Origin: Acanthacorydalis orientalis
Lineage: Eukaryota > Arthropoda > Insecta > Megaloptera > Corydalidae
Assembly: GCA_034766995.1 (NCBI GenBank)
Contig: CM068314.1
Coordinates: forward strand, 18,466,201 to 18,530,200
Length of the DNA stretch: 64,000 bases
Reading direction: 5' to 3'
Below the pieces are notes generated by a model, which was given only the letters and a program-made list of their open reading frames with translations, did no database searches and was not told the origin of the DNA. Positions 50,547 through 62,964 of the stretch are shown here, piece after piece (positions within the stretch are counted from its first letter, which is position 1; every line of letters starts with the position of its first letter). The position numbers and the translations under genes are program-made.

Positions 50547-51410
50547 GCTAGCAAAAAAAATTGGACTAATTTTTCAAGTAGATTATTTAAATAATCATAA
50601 AATAAAAAATATATAAATAACAAAGTTGTGGTAAGGTGTTTTTCATTTATTAGTTACCGAACATTAAATAAATGAAGAAAACGATTAAATAAAAATATAA
50701 TTTTATCAAAAATAAAAGAAAATAACAAAAATATTTGTTTGTAAAAACATTAAAAATTTACCTACAAAATATGAATTAAAAATTATTTATTGTCTTTTTT
50801 TTATTAAACTAATACTTCTCAGAGATTCTTATATTTTCATTTGATTTCCAATTTCTAATTATGTGCATATTCTTATTTTTCAGTGAAGAATTTCATAAAA
50901 AAATTGTTAGTAAATTAATTTTCTAATATTTTCAAGATTAATACATTCACTCGTAATCTGTGATACCGTTATTATTTTTTTTCCTTTTCTAGATTATTTT
51001 ATGGTGATGTTATTTTTTTTTATTATCTGAATTAATTTATATCAACAATGTATTGGTTTTATGATTAGAAACCTTAAAGTGTTTTAAATATTTAAATAAA
51101 AGTTTGTATATTTTTTACTTATAATATTTTATATTAGAATTAAGTTCAGTAAATACGTATTAAATCATTTATAAACATTTAATAATGTAATTATATATGA
51201 AAGGGAAACTTCTAAAATACAATCGATACCGATCTGTAAAGAAATAATTTATTTACTATTAATTTAAAACAAAATTTTGTTCCAATAAAAAACAATGAAT
51301 TTATTCAATTTCATTTAATTCAATTATCAAGATATCACGTTCTTATTTCACTGTATAATTTTATTCACAATAATAATCGTATGATTGTTACGTCGTTCCT
51401 AAAGAAAATA
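50543..51410. other. AT-rich DNA without a recognisable gene
   Basis: This is plain A/T-rich sequence. No feature was recognised. Confidence 0.6.
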
Positions 51411-51990
51411 AAATACGGTGTATCGATATTCGTACAGTGGGGTCGATTGTAAACGATGTAGAAGCTGAGGTCACATCACGTCACAATGCAGGCTGCAATT
51501 CCGTTGCAAATAGAATGCAGTGCATTCGATATTTCTCGTTTGATTTGCAATAGTAGTAGTCGATGTATATGTAGAAATGTATGTAGGGAATGAAAGGTTT
51601 TTACGATAGATAGGTAGATAGTGGGCGGTAAGGGTTGAAACGAAACGTTCACTCGTTCGAGCTATGACATGACGAGAATTTACTCGCATATTGATCTCGT
51701 CTGGCTGTCTGAATTGTCGTTGAATGCTGTTAGGCCGTTATGTCGCTGACGCCCTCATCGGCCGTTGTTACACCACTACCCCTATTAGCCAATGACTGCT
51801 ACTCTCTCTCAGAATCTCATTCAGCGTACATGTATTCTGATACTAATGTGTTTACAAAAGGATTTATTCCAGATGCCACATGATGCTATGTGTAACGTTC
51901 GTTTAGTACGCGAAGTCAACAGGGAGATAATAGCGCCACCGTGTAATTCAATGGTAAATGCATTTGTCTGTCTACGGAAACTGTATAAAA
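51411..51990. other. CpG-containing island, promoter-like, with candidate exon
   Basis: About 580 bp of GC-richer sequence shows CpG words such as ATCGGCCG and CGTCAGCG. The left part has a 72-codon minus-strand frame without distinguishing features. The right part contains the exon candidate described at 51813-51953. On the minus strand AATTCAGACAGCC (near 51705) is initiator-like. The island may be a promoter region, but no direction is proven. Confidence 0.3.
51813..51953 (+). other. candidate internal exon, 47 codons, unidentified
   Basis: A strong splice acceptor (TGCTACTCTCTCTCAG, ending at 51812) is followed by 141 nt that are open in the frame beginning exactly at the splice site. 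They end at ATG/GTAAAT (51953/51954). The length is a multiple of three and both boundaries are phase 0. Codon use is mixed (for example LVREVNREIIAPPCNSM). No family is recognised. The flanking intron sequence contains a possible branch site (CCAATGACT, 51789). It is the best splice-supported exon candidate, but still speculative. Confidence 0.28.
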
Positions 51991-51999
51991 TGTAGATTT

Positions 52000-53994
52000 T
52001 AGAGCATAATACAAGTTATGGCTATAAATTACATATAAAAGTAGAAGTATAGTTAAATTTCTATAATATGATATCTTAAGATGTATCAACCATACAAATC
52101 AAATAAATATTAAGAAATATAATATTATCCTAATAAAAAAAAAGATATGAAAACAAAGAATAAAAACAATGTCGTTTTTAGTACTATAGAAGTACTGAGA
52201 AAAACATTCATTCATTAATTATAACGAAACTTATGTTGTATAAATATACATCCCACCTTTGGTTAGTAGTATATTATAGACTGAATTGGTGCCAGAATTG
52301 GAATCAGAGCAGGAAATTATTTTCTAGGGCTCTATAACCTTGATTTTGAGAATAACAAATATATTTTCACTCTTTAAAAACATTCACTACTATAAAAGTT
52401 CACATAAGAAATAATCAAAACAATGAATAAATAATTATCAAACATATTTGTTTGGTTTTTTTTGTGAATTGCAAGAGGAAAAATAAAATAAACACTACTT
52501 TAATGCAAAAAATTAAAATGTATCCAATTTTTTCTTCAATTACCTAAATTAATTTCTTGTCAATATTTTTTTAAAGTGTTAATAATTAGACAATTCACTC
52601 TATCATTTTTGATTTATTAATTAAACAATCATAGAATAAATAAAATAGTTTACAGACATGTCATTTAATGAAAAGTATCGATCGTAATTTAAAAAGATTT
52701 TTTTTAAATCTTATACTTTAAATCTATTTAAATAAAAACTAGAATCGTTAGAAAACATATACTAGACTTATCTTGTGACAGCATACAAGACAATAATGTG
52801 CTTTACTAGTCTCATCATCAATCTATTTAAGAATGTATTTAATGTTTATCGAGCGATGCTTTTTATAACTGTTAAGGTTTTTTTATATTATTTAACTTTG
52901 TATGCAATCCTCTTTTAAACATTGCCCTTAAGGGAGTAATACAAAAAATAATTATATGGTAAATACACTAGCTGCAACCATCCAAGCATACACCAACTAG
53001 AATATTAATTAAATATCCTGTCATGAAAACGCATTCGTGTCAGTGGCGTAACTATATAAGGTGTAATATATATGCAAGCGAACTTCTTATCAACGATATT
53101 TCATACATAATAAATAATAAAATAATATGTAAATTCAGTAATAAAATCAGTAGTAATTATTAACAATTGAAATATAAAACAAGTTATTTATTTTTAAGAA
53201 AATAAATAAGAATTTAAATTAACTGTATTGTTTTCTATAATCACCACACTTTTTAGTAATCATTCATATAAAATCAAATTTAGTTAGTACTAGATATTTA
53301 TTGAAGAAGTAATGAAACATATTACACTTTTGATAAGACTTAAACAAAGATGTCTCTACAGTTTCGTAGAAGTTCTTTAACTTATGTATGAATATTCTAC
53401 TTATTTACATAATTATTGAAGTGAAAGTGCGGAGGACTGCGGTTCAAAAGGCTAATAAAGATTCACTAAAGTTTACGCGCCTTCTTTATCGTTTTCCCTG
53501 AGGTATTGTTAAATTTGAACACTGTATGAGAACGTTCAAACATATTTTCAAACTATAATTTCAGTAATTTAATTCTACTTATTTTAAAAAATAATAGGAT
53601 TAGTTTCGGTAAACTCAAAATCACTTTATATATGATTTGATTCATTAGTATTTATAGAATTTAATTAATTCATTCATTTCTAAAGTTAATAAACTAATTT
53701 CTATGGATTAATTTATTTTCACATTTTATAAATGTACAAAATTTGATTAATATTTATATAAAGAAAAATCTTCTCTAATCAATGATTTCTTTTACAAAAT
53801 GTGTAATATAACTAATGTGTTTTTAAAAAATTACATTGAATACGAATTAAAAATATTAACTTTTTAATAAAAAGAAATGCAGAAAATATTACTCAAATTG
53901 CTATTTTTTAATTTATTTGTATTAGACAATAATTTTATTTAAAATAACACCTTTCACTTCAAGAAGTTATTTTTAAAAATCCATTAATATAAAA

Positions 53995-54046
<52 letters not shown>

Positions 54047-54052
54047 CACTAT

Positions 54053-54087
<35 letters not shown>

Positions 54088-54255
54088 CAAAAACAATTTT
54101 CAAAATATTTTTTTTGTTTTAATACAAATTTAAGAATGTACGATTTACTAAAATTAAGGTTATTTCTTTTTCTTTCCTCTTTATAAAACTTATTATTTTT
54201 CAGTAATACCTTTTTGTAAATTATTAAAAATAATATATATATATATATATATAAA
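52000..54255. other. AT-rich DNA without a recognisable gene
   Basis: TA and AC arrays at 53998-54087 are the only clear structure. No coding-like frame or RNA gene was seen. Confidence 0.6.
53998..54087. repeat. (AT)n-(AC)n-(AT)n compound array
   Basis: AT run 53998-54042, AC run 54053-54069 and AT run 54069-54087. Confidence 0.95.
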
Positions 54256-54293
54256 TAAATTAACATTGAAGTATTCACTTCAATGTTAATTTA
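54256..54293. repeat. perfect 17-bp hairpin with 4-nt loop
   Basis: The arms TAAATTAACATTGAAGT and ACTTCAATGTTAATTTA are exact reverse complements around an ATTC loop. The hairpin begins directly after a short TA array (54233-54253). It could be a collapsed MITE or a cruciform formed at a break. It is too short for a miRNA precursor. Confidence 0.9.
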
Positions 54294-54299
54294 AATAAA

Positions 54300-56288
54300 T
54301 GGAAACTGTTTTAAATTATATTAAATCCAATTAAATTACATACAAGCAAAGAAATACTGAACAGCTTATCATTCATTCCAATTCACTATATCAAAGAGAC
54401 ATCGAAACAGACTTGACATCCATATCCAATATTTATGGATGACCCACTTTACCGACTGGTTAGGCAATTATTGCCACCTAGACGATGTTATACCTATTTG
54501 CTGTTTCTGACATATCAAATAAAATGTAACTGCTACATTAGAAACAATATTCGTTTCATTTCAGAACGTTTGTCAATTCTCGATAAAACTATACATGCAA
54601 AAAGTACACGATATAAATGACAAAAAAGAAAGCATCTAATAATATTTAAACATATATTTTAAGAGTATTATTTCATATTTAATTTTTCATGCTAATATAT
54701 TCGTTATTTCGAACAAATAATAGAAAAGTCATATGAAGTATCGTTAACTGTTAAATATATCGAATTATTATTTATTTTAAATTAAGAAAATATTCTTATC
54801 TTGAGTTGGATATAAAACTTTTATAATATATTCAGAGGGATATTGATTTTATATAATATCCATTTTCATAAATAGTATTTTATCTTCCACTCATGAACAA
54901 TTAAACATTTACAGACGAGTGTTAACATTAATTTCTAAACTCCAAGACCACGAAGACTAAAGCGAGCTGTTTTCTAATTCACAAACCAGCAATGTGTTAA
55001 TAGAATTAACACAATTAGCTGGCACGTATATGGAGGTATTTGCTTCAAATGTCAGTGACATGATACAAACAATAAACCTTGAGAGTATGGAGAACCGAGT
55101 TCTATACAGAATGTTATATATATATATACGTGCATATAGAAGAGAATAATGAATTTTTGTAGAGAAAACTGTACTTAAGTACACAACAAAACGCGTATGA
55201 AATGTAATATAACTACGTAAGTATTTATCAGTAAATATTTGTTAAACTGTTAGTTTTATGAGCACAGAAGTTTGTTTAGCGTTATCAGTAATCATAATAT
55301 AACACGTTTTTGGTTTACTTTACGCACACTTAATGTAAGAGAAATTTACATACTTCATTTGATGTTAAGCTCTATGTAATCGTATCAATTGTTTATGTGG
55401 TTTATTTTAAATTAAATTTCTGTTCCTAAAAACATAATAATACACACTTTTATCTTATGTATTTGAACCAAGTACCTTCGTGTAGAAATAAAATTCACAT
55501 AAATCCTCTAAATGAAATTAAACGTACTATTAACTTTACATACATGCAAGTAAAAAAGAAAATTCATGTATTTTCATAAATGTATGTTTTAATACTTCAC
55601 AAATCGCAGACAGTTTCAATAATTAATTACTGATTATTTTGATTATCCACAGAATACTAAGGTATGGAAAAAATTGATGATATCACTATCAAAATGTGAA
55701 TAAGAAGAAATGAAAATGATTAATATAATTTTTGTGATTAAATGAAAAGAAAAAAAAAACACTTCTGAAAGTTATTTTATTTATAGGGCTAAGAACTATA
55801 ACATATGGTGAAAATTCATGAACGTTTGTATTTTTCTTTAAATTTATCATCAACAGCATAAAACATCTTTCAATAAATTGTACTTAAGAAAATAATTTCT
55901 GATTGTATTTTTAGAAGAAACGGTTATTATATAAAAATAGATTACAATCTGTTAAACAATTTTGAAACAAAGTATTGTCCATATGAAAAACATTATTTTT
56001 GATACACATTAAAATATATAAAACGCTGGAAATATTTTCTTCAAAAAATATGTTTTAATTAAATTAAAAAAAATATGAAAATAGTTCTTACTAATAATAA
56101 GAAATACAATTTTCAAGTGAAATTTATGCTTTGTCAGTTACTTTTTGAAAAATACCTGAATTAATTTTAGAATTTGATTAAAAACTGAACGATCTTTTCA
56201 GTCTAGATCAGTGATTAGTAACTTTATCCAGCAAAATGACTATTTGTTGTAACAAATACATATACCATCTCCTTTAATACTTTATTTT

Positions 56289-56325
<37 letters not shown>

Positions 56326-56987
56326 AGATAAACAATAATATATTTTAGCAGTGTGATTAAACTGAATGGCAGAAATAAATTTTTCACTCGTCTGCAAATA
56401 GTATAAAACTTTAACAAAACTGATCAATAATTCATTATTGATACAGATTTTTATGTAGGTTATCACTCTATCGATAAGGGCATCTCCACCGATTGTCCTT
56501 GTACATAAATCAAAACGATTAAAAATTAATTATTAAAAATATTTGTTCAAAAAAAATTTATGTAGTTTACAGAGGTTTGAAAAATATTCCGTAAATTTTC
56601 AATTAATACAAAATCTCTATGTAGTTACAAGACATTGCACAAGAAAATTAATTAAATGATAATTATATTTTTTAAAAACAAAATTATAGTACATATAAAT
56701 TTTCATCTTGATTCGTATGTCAAATCTTTCCATTTTAATTCTTCCTTCTACTAAAATTTTGCAATCAGTTGCACTGAGTTGTGAAAAGTATATTCAACCA
56801 TTTTAAACACTTTTTAGCGTTGCATTGTGAAAAACGTATCGAGTATAAAAACACGCGTCATACTCTCTAAATGGAAATGTATATTGAGCTTTCATTTTGT
56901 GTCTAAACAGTGGCGTGCATTTTATCAATGTATTTGTTTTGGACGACACAATAAAAAGAGCATGTATAATTTATGATTATGTAAATT

Positions 56988-57026
<39 letters not shown>

Positions 57027-57394
57027 TATCTCATAATAAATTAATTTTGTTTTTATTAATCAAATAATATTTTTAATTTAATATACAAATAAATTTATTT
57101 AAAACTGATTTTTTTTAACGAATTTTAACTTTTAATATCAATACTAATCAATGTTTTAAAAACTGAATAAAATATAAAAGATTTTTTTAGTTAATTCATT
57201 TTGTTTATAATTAAGCATTACACATATTTGCAAAAATAATTAATAATAAAACATTTCATTACTTAAAACTTCACGATATTAACATGTAATATTGTAATAA
57301 TAATTATATACTTTTCAATAGATTTTAATATTCTCTTTATTGAAATCTAAAAAATAAATAGTTTCAATTAAGAATCTTATATAATATAATATAC

Positions 57395-57425
<31 letters not shown>

Positions 57426-57880
57426 AATATTGAATAAAGTAATAAACGAAACTAATATAAAAAATTTTTATAAAAGAATAACCCTATTAACATGTTTTTT
57501 CTATTTTACAATATTGAATTTGGTTGAAAATAGTAAATAAGAAATAGGTATTATTAGAAAAATATATTCTAACGAAATACATATAAAGTATGCATTTCTG
57601 TGGATTGTCATTCTAAAAAATACAAAATTTAATTAAAAGTACAATTAACAATAAAAATGAACGAATAAAGCGGCGAACGAATAAAGCAGTGCACAAACGA
57701 GCCGATAAAAAAATACGCAGATGAGATGTTTTCAGTAGGGAAAAAACGATCTTTTGATTAAACAGTAAGCATCTAATTAACTATTTGATGGTCAACACAT
57801 AAATTTGCTGTAAAACACGCGCATTGTTCGAAATTACATTACAAACACGATTTTAATTTGCTTCAAACGTGTATAACTCA
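54300..57880. other. AT-rich DNA without a recognisable gene
   Basis: Short TA arrays at 56292-56322 and 56991-57024 and an AG run at 57410-57425. Nothing else was recognised. Confidence 0.6.
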
Positions 57881-58210
57881 ATCATTATCATTCATATCAT
57901 TATTAAGATTCAATCGAAAATATCATTTCCCGTGACTAAAAGTCATCAGCCGCTACTGATTTAGCCACACGACTCCGCCTCATGGCGCCACAATCCAGAT
58001 GACAAAATGTAATGTAGTGGCAATACCACCAATGCATGTGCTTAGTAACGGGTAGGCTTTCACTATTTAGTAAAAGCACAGGGGTTGCAAAAATTGGGGT
58101 GAGTTTATTGATGATGCGTGGAACGATGTGTTTACTCTAATTTGATATGCATTTAGAATCTCTGTAGAGGGATCAATACCCGCTGGGAACGATGATACGG
58201 CATCAATGAA
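57881..58210. promoter_or_regulatory. GC-richer island, candidate regulatory element or exon edge
   Basis: The island includes CTCATGGCGCCAC (57980) and a strong donor-like GGG/GTGAGT (58096). A plus-strand frame of about 35 codons leads into that donor without a clear acceptor or start. On the minus strand an ATG opens only 15 codons. A conserved non-coding element is as likely as an exon. Confidence 0.22.
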
Positions 58211-58320
58211 TGAATTAATGATTTTATCCAAAAATAGACTTAATAGTTTTGTTTATTGTTATTATCTCATATTAAAAAATATAGTACTAAAATTTGATCC
58301 ATTTGAAATTTTTCAATAAA

Positions 58321-58387
<67 letters not shown>

Positions 58388-59393
58388 TTATATATATAGC
58401 ATGTATAATAGATAAAGTCACCCTTTATATAAGCAAGGGGTCTGTATGAAAACAAATGGTGTAAAAGCCAAAAACTGAACATAATATATTATGAAAACAA
58501 AAAGATAAAACCATTTAAAAAATCAATTTCGAACATGCATTTATCAATAAATTATATGAATTTTAAATATTATATTTATATTTTAAAAAAAAATTGTATT
58601 TTACTTCAAATATTTATACCGTACATCACATTTGTAATAAAATTAATACTGACATACAATTACTAAAATAAAGAAAAAATAAAAATTATATTGTGTCACA
58701 TTTCATCAAATTAACCACACAATTGTATTTTAAAATTAATATACAAAAAGTAAATAAATATTTGTAATATAATAAATTCAAGTAATATACAAAATCTCTT
58801 ATGGAGACAAAATATAGCATCTATTTAATTTTTAGGATTTATTATTTGATAAAAGATAGTAGAAGTAACTTAAAAACAAAAATATAAATAATACTTTCCA
58901 CGTTATAAAACCGTCAAAAATCATTTCTCTTAACAATACCATACAAATATTTAGATACACTGTTTTATAAAATGTGTCACTTTTTCGTATGGAATTTATT
59001 TTCATTTTTTCAATACATATATCTTCATTTATAACTTCCAAAAAAATATTACACTTTCTCAGATACTTTTTTGTATCTTCTTACGATTTATATTTTCCAG
59101 TCGAGTTTGAGAGGTTGAAACGAATAAGAAAAGAGATATTTTTTTGCGAAATATTAGAAAAAATGTCAACATTTGTATAGGGAAAAATGAAAATAAAGAG
59201 AATAAAAAACATATTCTTTGACAATATCCGTCATGTAGACGTTGAGATCTAGCCTGTATTTGTTCAATGGTAGCGGACTACTACACATGTACATCTATTT
59301 TATCAACGCTTTCACATATTCTCGATTAATCAATTCTTTAAAAGAACATTTGTACTTATCTCAACTACTATTTTACGTAAATGGAACAATCAT

Positions 59394-59428
<35 letters not shown>

Positions 59429-59448
59429 TATATACACACATGAAATAG
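58211..59448. other. AT-rich DNA without a recognisable gene
   Basis: TA arrays at 58324-58373 and 59397-59425. Several 60-70 codon frames are A/T-driven and overlap on opposite strands. Confidence 0.6.
58324..58373. repeat. (AT)n microsatellite, 50 bp
   Basis: This AT run is followed by GTATATATATATTTATATATATAGC-like sequence. Confidence 0.95.
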
Positions 59449-59451
59449 GTA

Positions 59452-60718
59452 CAGAGTGGCACAAAAAGAACGAAAAAGTTTGAATAATTAATAATTTTTT
59501 TCTTTAAATTTTTTCCTCTTTTTTTCAGAACTTTATATACAAACCTTGGTGAATTTTTCATGGTCAAGGTACAAGATGGAACAACGTTGCAAAATAATTG
59601 AATTTTATTTTGAAAATCAGCGTTCAATTATTATGACGTAGTAAGCATATTGTCGTTATTTTCATATTCGAACAGGACAATCGGAGCCAATTATTAATCG
59701 GTTAGTTTAATGTTTTCGACAACAAGGGTAGTTAGTAACCGTACAGGATCCGGAAGACATTGTTCGGCTCTGACTGAGGAAAATATTCAACGTGTACAGG
59801 AGAATATTGAACAAAGTCCTGAACCAACTAGTAATATTTGAAGATCACGATAAAAGATTTTGGCCGTATTAAAAATGTTAGTATACAAAGTGCAGCTTGT
59901 GTAAGAGCTAAAGCTGACAGATTAGCAGCATCGTCTTGATTATGCAATTCGTTTTTGATAACAAGAAGAAAAAATAATGAATTTATTCATAGTTTGGTTA
60001 TAAGTGATAAAGCTCATTTCCAGTTAAATGGCTTCGTGGAAAGACAAAACTGTAGAATATAGGCTACAGAAAATCCAACAACACTTCATCAGTAACAATT
60101 ACACTCACTTAAGTGTACTGTTTGGTGCGGAATAACGTCCGAAAGGATTATAGGTTCTTATTTCTAAGAAAATGAGGACGGCACTACTGTAACCATAAAT
60201 GATGCTTAATAGTGTAGGATGATAGAAACTTTCTAAAGGATAGCTGTTGATTGTCGTTCACAGATGTGGGTTCAACAAGATGAAACCCCAGTGCATGCAG
60301 CAAGACCTGTTATGAAACTGTTACGGGACATTTTTGACGAATGTATAATTTAAAGACAGCGATTTTAATTATCCTACGCCTTCGCCTAATTTAAGCACTT
60401 CTGATTTTTTTTGGAGATTAAAGAATGTATATACGTCATTAAGCCAAAAATCATCTTGCGGCGAAAGAACAACATACGAAAAGAAATTCGAGCATTATGT
60501 TTAGAAATCCTGAGAGAAGTAACAGAAAATTCCTTAGAAAGAGTTCAACTTTGTGAAGCCAAAAATGGGTATCACTAACGTCATGTCATTTTTCATGTGT
60601 AATCAGAAAAAATCCCCATCATTATACTACACTTTTAGAAATAAAAAACGATGAAAATATCAAAAAATAAAAAAAATATTAATTTGTTAACCCCTTTCGT
60701 TCTTTTTACACTACCCTG
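59452..60718 (+). mobile_element. Tc1/mariner-superfamily element, full length, inactive
   Basis: This 1267-bp element is flanked by TA on both sides (59450-59451 and 60719-60720). Imperfect inverted termini are CAGAGTGGCACAAAAAGAAC at the left and, reverse complemented from the right, CAGGGTAGTGTAAAAAGAAC (15 of 20 matching, the inner half identical). Between them lies a decayed transposase on the plus strand. TA target, terminal repeats and protein motifs place it in the IS630-Tc1-mariner superfamily. It lies about 25 bp right of a TA array. It is distinct from the mariner MITEs elsewhere in the window. Confidence 0.92.
59576..60602 (+). pseudogene. Tc1/mariner-superfamily transposase pseudogene
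   Basis: A remnant of about 340 codons has many in-frame stops and at least one frameshift. In order it shows an N-terminal helix-turn-helix region (EQRCKIIEFYFENQ from 59576), a second DNA-binding part (ALTEENIQRVQENIEQSP near 59770), the first catalytic aspartate in ISDKAHFQLNGF (60006-60008; the usual Glu after Asp is Lys), CTVWCGITSERIIG, the second aspartate in WVQQDETPVHAARP (60279-60281) and, one frame over, the third acidic residue in NLSTSDFF (60403-60405). The spacing of about 40 residues between the last two suggests a DD-about-40-D group rather than DD34D mariner. It cannot give an active enzyme. Confidence 0.88.
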
Positions 60719-60720
60719 TA

Positions 60721-61230
60721 TATTAATCTATACTGTGAATACTTCTTTCACATTAATTACAACACATTCTTGTTACTACTCGTTTTTTAACAGTGTATAA
60801 TTATTCTAATACTCAACCCTTCATTGTTAGAATAAAGTACTTATCCTTCGATGTAAAACTTACTCTTTAAAATACTATAAAATACAATTAACTTTTTTAT
60901 AACCATTAACGTTTGAATTTTATTCACTATTATTTATGAATGCATAAACAAGCACATAAAAAGAAGTAATGGTAGTTAGGAAAAAAACTATAAGGTAACC
61001 TTTTTTAAAATTATTAAATCAAGTTAAGTTTTTTTTTATCGTTTAAAAGCGATTACTTTTTTAACTATTGACATTATAAATTCAAAATAAACTAATTAAT
61101 TTGGAAATTAGTTGTTAACTACTGCTAATATATGAAAAATAATTTAATAACATATATTTTGTTTGAAATATAAAGTTTCGCTTATGTTGATACAATGTAT
61201 GATTATTTGAAAATCTTAAAAAAATACAAT

Positions 61231-61261
<31 letters not shown>

Positions 61262-61269
61262 ATATATAT

Positions 61270-61315
<46 letters not shown>

Positions 61316-61915
61316 TTACTTGTAAATATGTGTGTGTGTGTAAAAAGATCACGAATTTATTGATAAACTTACAACACTACTATTTTTTGATAAACTAACT
61401 CGATACAACAAAGAGAATATGATATTGTTAAAAAAAAAACAGACTCGAAATTTGTACATTATATACTTTATACAATGTATAATTACACAGCATTTATATT
61501 ACATAGTCACTGCTGCTGTAAAATGCTGTTTACACGTAACAACCATTCAGAGACAAGAATCAAAGTACAAAACTATACAAGTGCGTAAAAAGCAAATTCT
61601 ATATACAATCCTACGGTTTTGGATGAAAGTATAAAAATCACACATTATACGTATATGCCATATTAGTGAGTACATCTAATGTTTTTATATTTTAGGTATT
61701 CAATTTAATTCCATAACTTTACATAGACCAAAACATAACCAGATATTAGTACTGTTTTGTATTTTTTATAAAACAATTCCTTTTTTTTGCACGTTATTGA
61801 ATTTTATGAGTTATCATGTGTAGTTTTCTTTTTATTCGGTTTATTTTTAATAAAAATGGTTTAATTAAATATTCATACAATAATAAGAAAAATGAAATAA
61901 ATGAAATAAATAATC
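60721..61915. other. AT-rich DNA without a recognisable gene
   Basis: Compound TA arrays at 61230-61312 are the only structure recognised. Confidence 0.6.
61230..61312. repeat. interrupted (TA)n array, about 83 bp
   Basis: TA runs at 61230-61248, 61250-61270 and 61274-61312 are broken by TTTA and CACA. Confidence 0.92.
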
Positions 61916-61997
61916 CCAACAGTTCTGGACTACTTAAATTAAAAAATCTATATAAATATGATGGTAGAAAACTGCAATTATTTTTCTACCAACCTAA
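61916..61997 (+). mobile_element. truncated mariner end A
   Basis: Read as reverse complement, this starts TTAGGTTGGTAGAAAAATAA and continues with subterminal sequence of the 562-bp mariner family to GTCCAGAACTGTTGGG, where homology stops at 61916. TA (61998-61999) follows the terminus. Only about 82 bp remain. It lies in the opposite orientation to the three complete copies. Confidence 0.82.
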
Positions 61998-62069
61998 TAT
62001 TAGCAGTTTATTTATGTATCATCACCGAATCTGTATATATATTATGTATTTTTTATTGAGCTTGCACAC
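61998..62069. repeat. spacer duplicated in inverted orientation at 41041-41109
   Basis: This spacer, between two mariner ends, is almost identical to the reverse complement of 41041-41109, including TCACCGAATCTGTATATA. The match runs from the mariner terminus to the word GAGCTTGCACA, where both copies pass into mariner-like sequence. Confidence 0.85.
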
Positions 62070-62167
62070 AAGTTAGGCGTTCGTCATCCAAGTTATATAA
62101 TTCAAAAAACTTAAAATGTATATGAATGTAATGGTCATAAACCGTGATTATTTTTCTGTCAACTTAA
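62070..62167 (+). mobile_element. truncated mariner end B
   Basis: Read as reverse complement, this starts TTAAGTTGACAGAAAAATAA with CGGTTTATGACC, matching the left terminus of the 562-bp family. It continues to ACGCCTAACTTGTGTGCAAG before the spacer begins. It has the same orientation as end A, so the locus is fragment B, spacer, fragment A, not a single element. Confidence 0.8.
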
Positions 62168-62429
62168 CAGTTTACAAGATTCCTTTATTTTTCTTTATTT
62201 TTTTTAAAGATTTGTTTTACCAATTCAAATATATAATTTGAAATTATATTATTTGCTCCATAATACGATATAAATTTCCTAGAAATAAAATTCATTTCAT
62301 ATAGATTTTTTTATAAAATTTCATTAACTGTTTGAAATGAGATTTTTAAAATACATCGAAAATATATGGATATAAAAGACGAAAAAACATAAATAGCTTG
62401 CACGAATAAATATATAAACAAATAAAAGA

Positions 62430-62960
62430 TTTACGTACGGTCGATAAAAAAGATTCTACTCGCGTGACATTTACTAAAAACGAATATACCAGTCACACCA
62501 TGCCGTACAAGCAAGAGAAATTGTGAAAAAAGCGACACAAAATACGTACAAATATAGGCTCGTATATCTTTCCCAAGCCCTGTCATATTCATGCAAGTTG
62601 TGTTGTCAGACGCAAAGGACAAATGTCCTAGTTGAGAATATTTTATAGTCGTCGGTTGCATGCTAGCCACTAGCGGGATGCTATCGCTCGACAAAAGCCT
62701 ACAGCGGCCCGTCTCGGGTATACGTCACAACCGCTACGATTCTCTCATCGCAAACCGTCATATCTTTGCTACTCCATCCTGCATCGTCTTATGTACGTAC
62801 GTATGTGAATGCATGGCAGGAGAATGAGTAGTACACCGATGTGTGGTGGTATACTGTAGTAAGCAAGCATGCAAGCAAGCACCACTTACAGCCATTATTT
62901 ATGGACGTAAATTTGGTTGCCTTTGTAGCCTATTCGCGAAATGCCCTGGGGTTTTAAGTA
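62430..62960. promoter_or_regulatory. CpG-containing island, promoter-like
   Basis: About 530 bp of GC-richer sequence with many CpGs (for example GCGGCCCGTCTCGGG near 62704) and ACGTACGTACGTATG. On the minus strand an 87-codon frame (62694 to 62431) has varied codons and a hydrophobic stretch near its C-terminal third (FVSLFSQFLLLVRH). A TATAAAA string lies on the same strand inside that frame (near 62640). These two readings conflict. No protein family was recognised. Confidence 0.28.
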
Positions 62961-62964
62961 TTCA

